Assembly (NCBI RefSeq): GCF_003345655.1
Contig: NZ_QQOH01000003.1
Coordinates: forward strand, 496,001-560,000
Source of the DNA: Motiliproteus coralliicola
GTDB lineage: Bacteria; Pseudomonadota; Gammaproteobacteria; Pseudomonadales; Balneatricaceae
DNA: 64,000 nt
Reading direction: 5' to 3'
Below the pieces are notes generated by a model. That model saw only the letters and a program-made list of their open reading frames with translations, searched no databases and had not been told where the DNA came from. The position numbers and the translations under genes are program-made. Below are positions 63,001 to 64,000 of the stretch, one piece after another (position 1 is the first letter of the stretch; each line of letters begins with the position of its first letter).

Positions 63001-63061
63001 AAGTTTCTTGAAAGAGATCACCGGTTTTGAAGAGCGTAGCGACCATGATGAAACCAATTAA
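60011..63061 (+). CDS. lptD: LptD, LPS transport outer-membrane barrel
   Basis: A 1016-aa protein from the ATG at 60011 (a GTG at 59966 would add 15 residues). It has a signal peptide, then an unusually long (about 230 aa) Ser/Thr/Glu/Pro linker carrying a duplicated W-x-C-R-x5-6-W-x-C-R motif. OstA/LptA-like repeats (LSGNIYLRKGNRQARAQNARID) and the barrel follow. ENCCWQIRTIYRE near residue 945 holds the paired cysteines that in E. coli form disulfides with N-terminal cysteines. LptD assembles LPS in the outer leaflet with LptE. surA overlaps its stop. Confidence 0.95.
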   Translation: MPTQPDLQVRKLLLGLTLFSPATASLAVDASSIEPSTNIVWDCRTIDGHWDCRRKDAASESATQSSSSKQGSNETLNEQKTSSPVNSEAEIESVAAPAAAPAVEAKAQTESPAVIQTEPKPRSQPAAEARVDSVSSSEIELSPKVETPKVSETSASSSSPDTVSIHTRDQQAVANPPLPNTAWACRAVEGSWACRQGSKKSTNKRSNGSTRKVSTEVRTEDNRYRQQYPETYATAASVIETQQQARQQWLDQGRVASRPDGEKLQEQLYADAPYAFLDWYPNPTGVSPLSHCAGSYIEPSFNFEDALLVDDQQPIYVQADNSRTLGNSNTELSGNIYLRKGNRQARAQNARIDHQSETAELTGMVQFREPGVLLLGEQADIDIQNNRAVLQQAQFVFHGRHLRGSAERITRAGDNELIIEQGSYTRCEPGNNSWSINGSEIVLHQQEGLGEVTHATLRFNDVPALYVPYMSFPIDDRRMSGLLFPSFALTSDNGFDYAQPYYFNLAPNYDDTLTLRWINKRGQLLENEFRYLNRYGMNVLSFAYMAEDKERNDEERWILGFEHKGSPASNWSTSVDYTSVSDQDYFDDLGTNLDLNEESHLLQKAQLNYNVRGFSFAAEVRDYQTIDDAADRPYQKLPSLRVKGNPELESDWLQLDYLADFTHFDRDPSGFSGIDRTRGGRLHLETSASIPFERSWGYIKPKVRLTQTQYSLNDQPSGFDSSPVRTIPLLSLDSGLYFDRYFDFAEQQYTQTLEPRLYLLEVPFEDQSELPTFDSSELTFGFNQLFRDNRFSGYDRIGDTRQATLGLTSRLLDNDGRELANASIGQIHYFKDRKVRLDNSSGILTDRTSNLAAEATVNFTRQLRLRADAEWDRDARQNLVRNFKLTYQSDIDHVINLGYRFTRDSVEQTDLSWIWPLNPQWSVLGRWQHDWEAKDAIDTILGFEYENCCWQIRTIYREWITSDSTDRRKDGIFLQFELKGLGGIGTRAVGDSGTKARSFLKEITGFEERSDHDETN

Positions 63062-64000
63062 CAGCTTGATCCGCGGCCTAGTGCCGGGGCTATTGTTCGG
63101 CCTGCTGAGCACCACCACCGTGGCCGTGGGGGCAGAAACCCCTCTGGACCGGGTCGTCGCCATCGTTGAAGACGACATTATTCTCGAAACCGAGCTGCAG
63201 CGTCGCAGCGATATCATTCGGCAACAAGTCGCCAAACGAAACACCCGCCTGCCCGATAACAACACCTTTATCCGTCAGGTGCTGTCAAAGATGATCATCG
63301 AACGGATCCAGATGCAGAAGGCCGCCGAGAGAGGCATCGTTGTATCAGATGCCGAGCTCAACGGCACCCTCGACCGGATTGCCGAAAGCAACGGTCTGAC
63401 GTTGCCTGAATTTAAGGCCCAGCTGGAGCAGGAGGGGCAGAACTATCTGGAAGTACGTGAACAGATCCGTACCGAGATGTTGCTGGCCCGAGTTCAGGAG
63501 CGCGTGGTCAACCAACGGGTCCAGGTCACCGAACAGGAGGTGAAAAACTTCCTCGCCTCCGAACAAGGGCAGAAGAGCGCCGAAGTCCAGCTGAACCTTA
63601 GCCATATCATGATCCCGGTACCCAATGGCGCCACCAGCGAGCAGTTGATTGCCGCCACCCGTCATGCGCGCGAAGTCTACCAGCAGCTTCTCAACGGCGA
63701 AGACTTCGGCCAGATGGCGATTGCCGTGTCGAAAAGCCCCGAAGCCCTCAAGGGCGGTGAGATCGGCTGGCGCAAGCCTTCCGAGCTACCCGAAGCTGCT
63801 GCTGAAGCCCTAGCCTCTCTGGACAAGGGCGAGATGACCGAACCGTTCCGGGTCGGTGGCGGGTTCCATATTCTAAAGATCAATAACAAGCGCGGCGGCC
63901 AGAAACAGATGATCGACCAGGCCCAAGTGCGCCACATCCTGATCAAACCCAACCAGATCCGCTCCGCCGAAGAGTCGGAATTGCAGATTCAGGAGCTGTT
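63045..64000 (+). CDS. surA: SurA, periplasmic peptidyl-prolyl isomerase/chaperone (3' end outside window)
   Basis: The first 318 codons of surA. The ATG at 63045 (or 63048) lies inside the lptD end, with a 17-base overlap. A signal peptide (LVPGLLFGLLSTTTVAVGA) leads to LDRVVAIVEDDIILETELQRR, typical of SurA. A first parvulin domain (about 185-285: VQLNLSHIMIPVP, GWRKPSELPE, VGGGFHILKINNK) and the start of a second (QVRHILIKPN) are visible. It chaperones outer-membrane proteins, including LptD. The gene runs off the window end. Confidence 0.96.
   Translation, partial: MMKPINSLIRGLVPGLLFGLLSTTTVAVGAETPLDRVVAIVEDDIILETELQRRSDIIRQQVAKRNTRLPDNNTFIRQVLSKMIIERIQMQKAAERGIVVSDAELNGTLDRIAESNGLTLPEFKAQLEQEGQNYLEVREQIRTEMLLARVQERVVNQRVQVTEQEVKNFLASEQGQKSAEVQLNLSHIMIPVPNGATSEQLIAATRHAREVYQQLLNGEDFGQMAIAVSKSPEALKGGEIGWRKPSELPEAAAEALASLDKGEMTEPFRVGGGFHILKINNKRGGQKQMIDQAQVRHILIKPNQIRSAEESELQIQEL

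Noticed and set aside
1-64000. CRISPR arrays, tRNA or rRNA genes, insertion sequences, prophage genes
   Set aside because: No regularly spaced repeats, no cloverleaf or rRNA sequence recognised by eye, and no transposase, integrase or phage-like product among the frames.

Overview
The window reads as chromosome from a gammaproteobacterium, most like the Oceanospirillales/Pseudomonadales side (Marinobacterium- or Neptunomonas-like is my guess, not a proof). The right end has the core order known from Pseudomonas: trpE-gph-rpe, then djlA-murU-amgK, then lptD-surA. MurU/AmgK cell-wall recycling is absent from enterics. The rest is an accessory, metabolically versatile block with many LysR regulators. 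I see no rRNA, tRNA, CRISPR array, transposase or phage gene.

0-9.9 kb: a single leftward operon for a membrane-bound, Tat-exported [NiFe] uptake hydrogenase of the Hyb (hydrogenase-2) type: small subunit, HybA-like 4x[4Fe-4S] protein, HybB/NrfD-like quinone-linked membrane protein, large subunit. The maturation genes follow in order: hupD, hypC/hupF, hupJ/hybE, hupK, hypA, hypB. The response regulator hupR/hoxA is cut by the window edge. The operon is preceded by a textbook sigma-54 control region: -24/-12 element, IHF site and an upstream inverted repeat. The matching H2 sensor, hupTUV (histidine kinase plus regulatory hydrogenase), lies 45 kb away at 45.7-49.5 kb.

9.9-31.8 kb: a PAS-PAS-GGDEF diguanylate cyclase; dsdC/dsdA for D-serine; a TctDE two-component system with a periplasmic binding protein; divergent tcuAB for tricarballylate oxidation; a GntR regulator; a TauE/SafE exporter; an Old Yellow Enzyme; an MFS carrier; azlCD with a cupin regulator; AraC, VOC and Rof-like genes; and several LysR genes, most next to a divergent or convergent partner.

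31.9-41.7 kb: nhaA; a periplasmic MBL-fold protein with a LysR partner; then a second tricarboxylate locus. This holds a 55-aa ORF, a GalD/PrpF-type isomerase, TctC, a fused TctA-TctB permease and a tandem UspA protein. Four copies of TGACAG-N5-TGACAG link the two loci: two between tctD and tcuA, one before the 55-aa ORF and one before tctC. I infer a TctD regulon covering uptake, isomerisation and oxidation of tricarboxylates.

42-52.7 kb: a stand-alone second EF-G (fusA2) with strong codon bias and a long leader; a YdjM-like membrane hydrolase; hupTUV; ppnP and two DUF genes; a LasT-type methyltransferase; and a voltage-gated channel whose acidic filter looks calcium-selective. 52.8-64 kb is the core block: trpE, gph, rpe, a DUF3530 hydrolase, djlA, murU, amgK, lptD and the start of surA.
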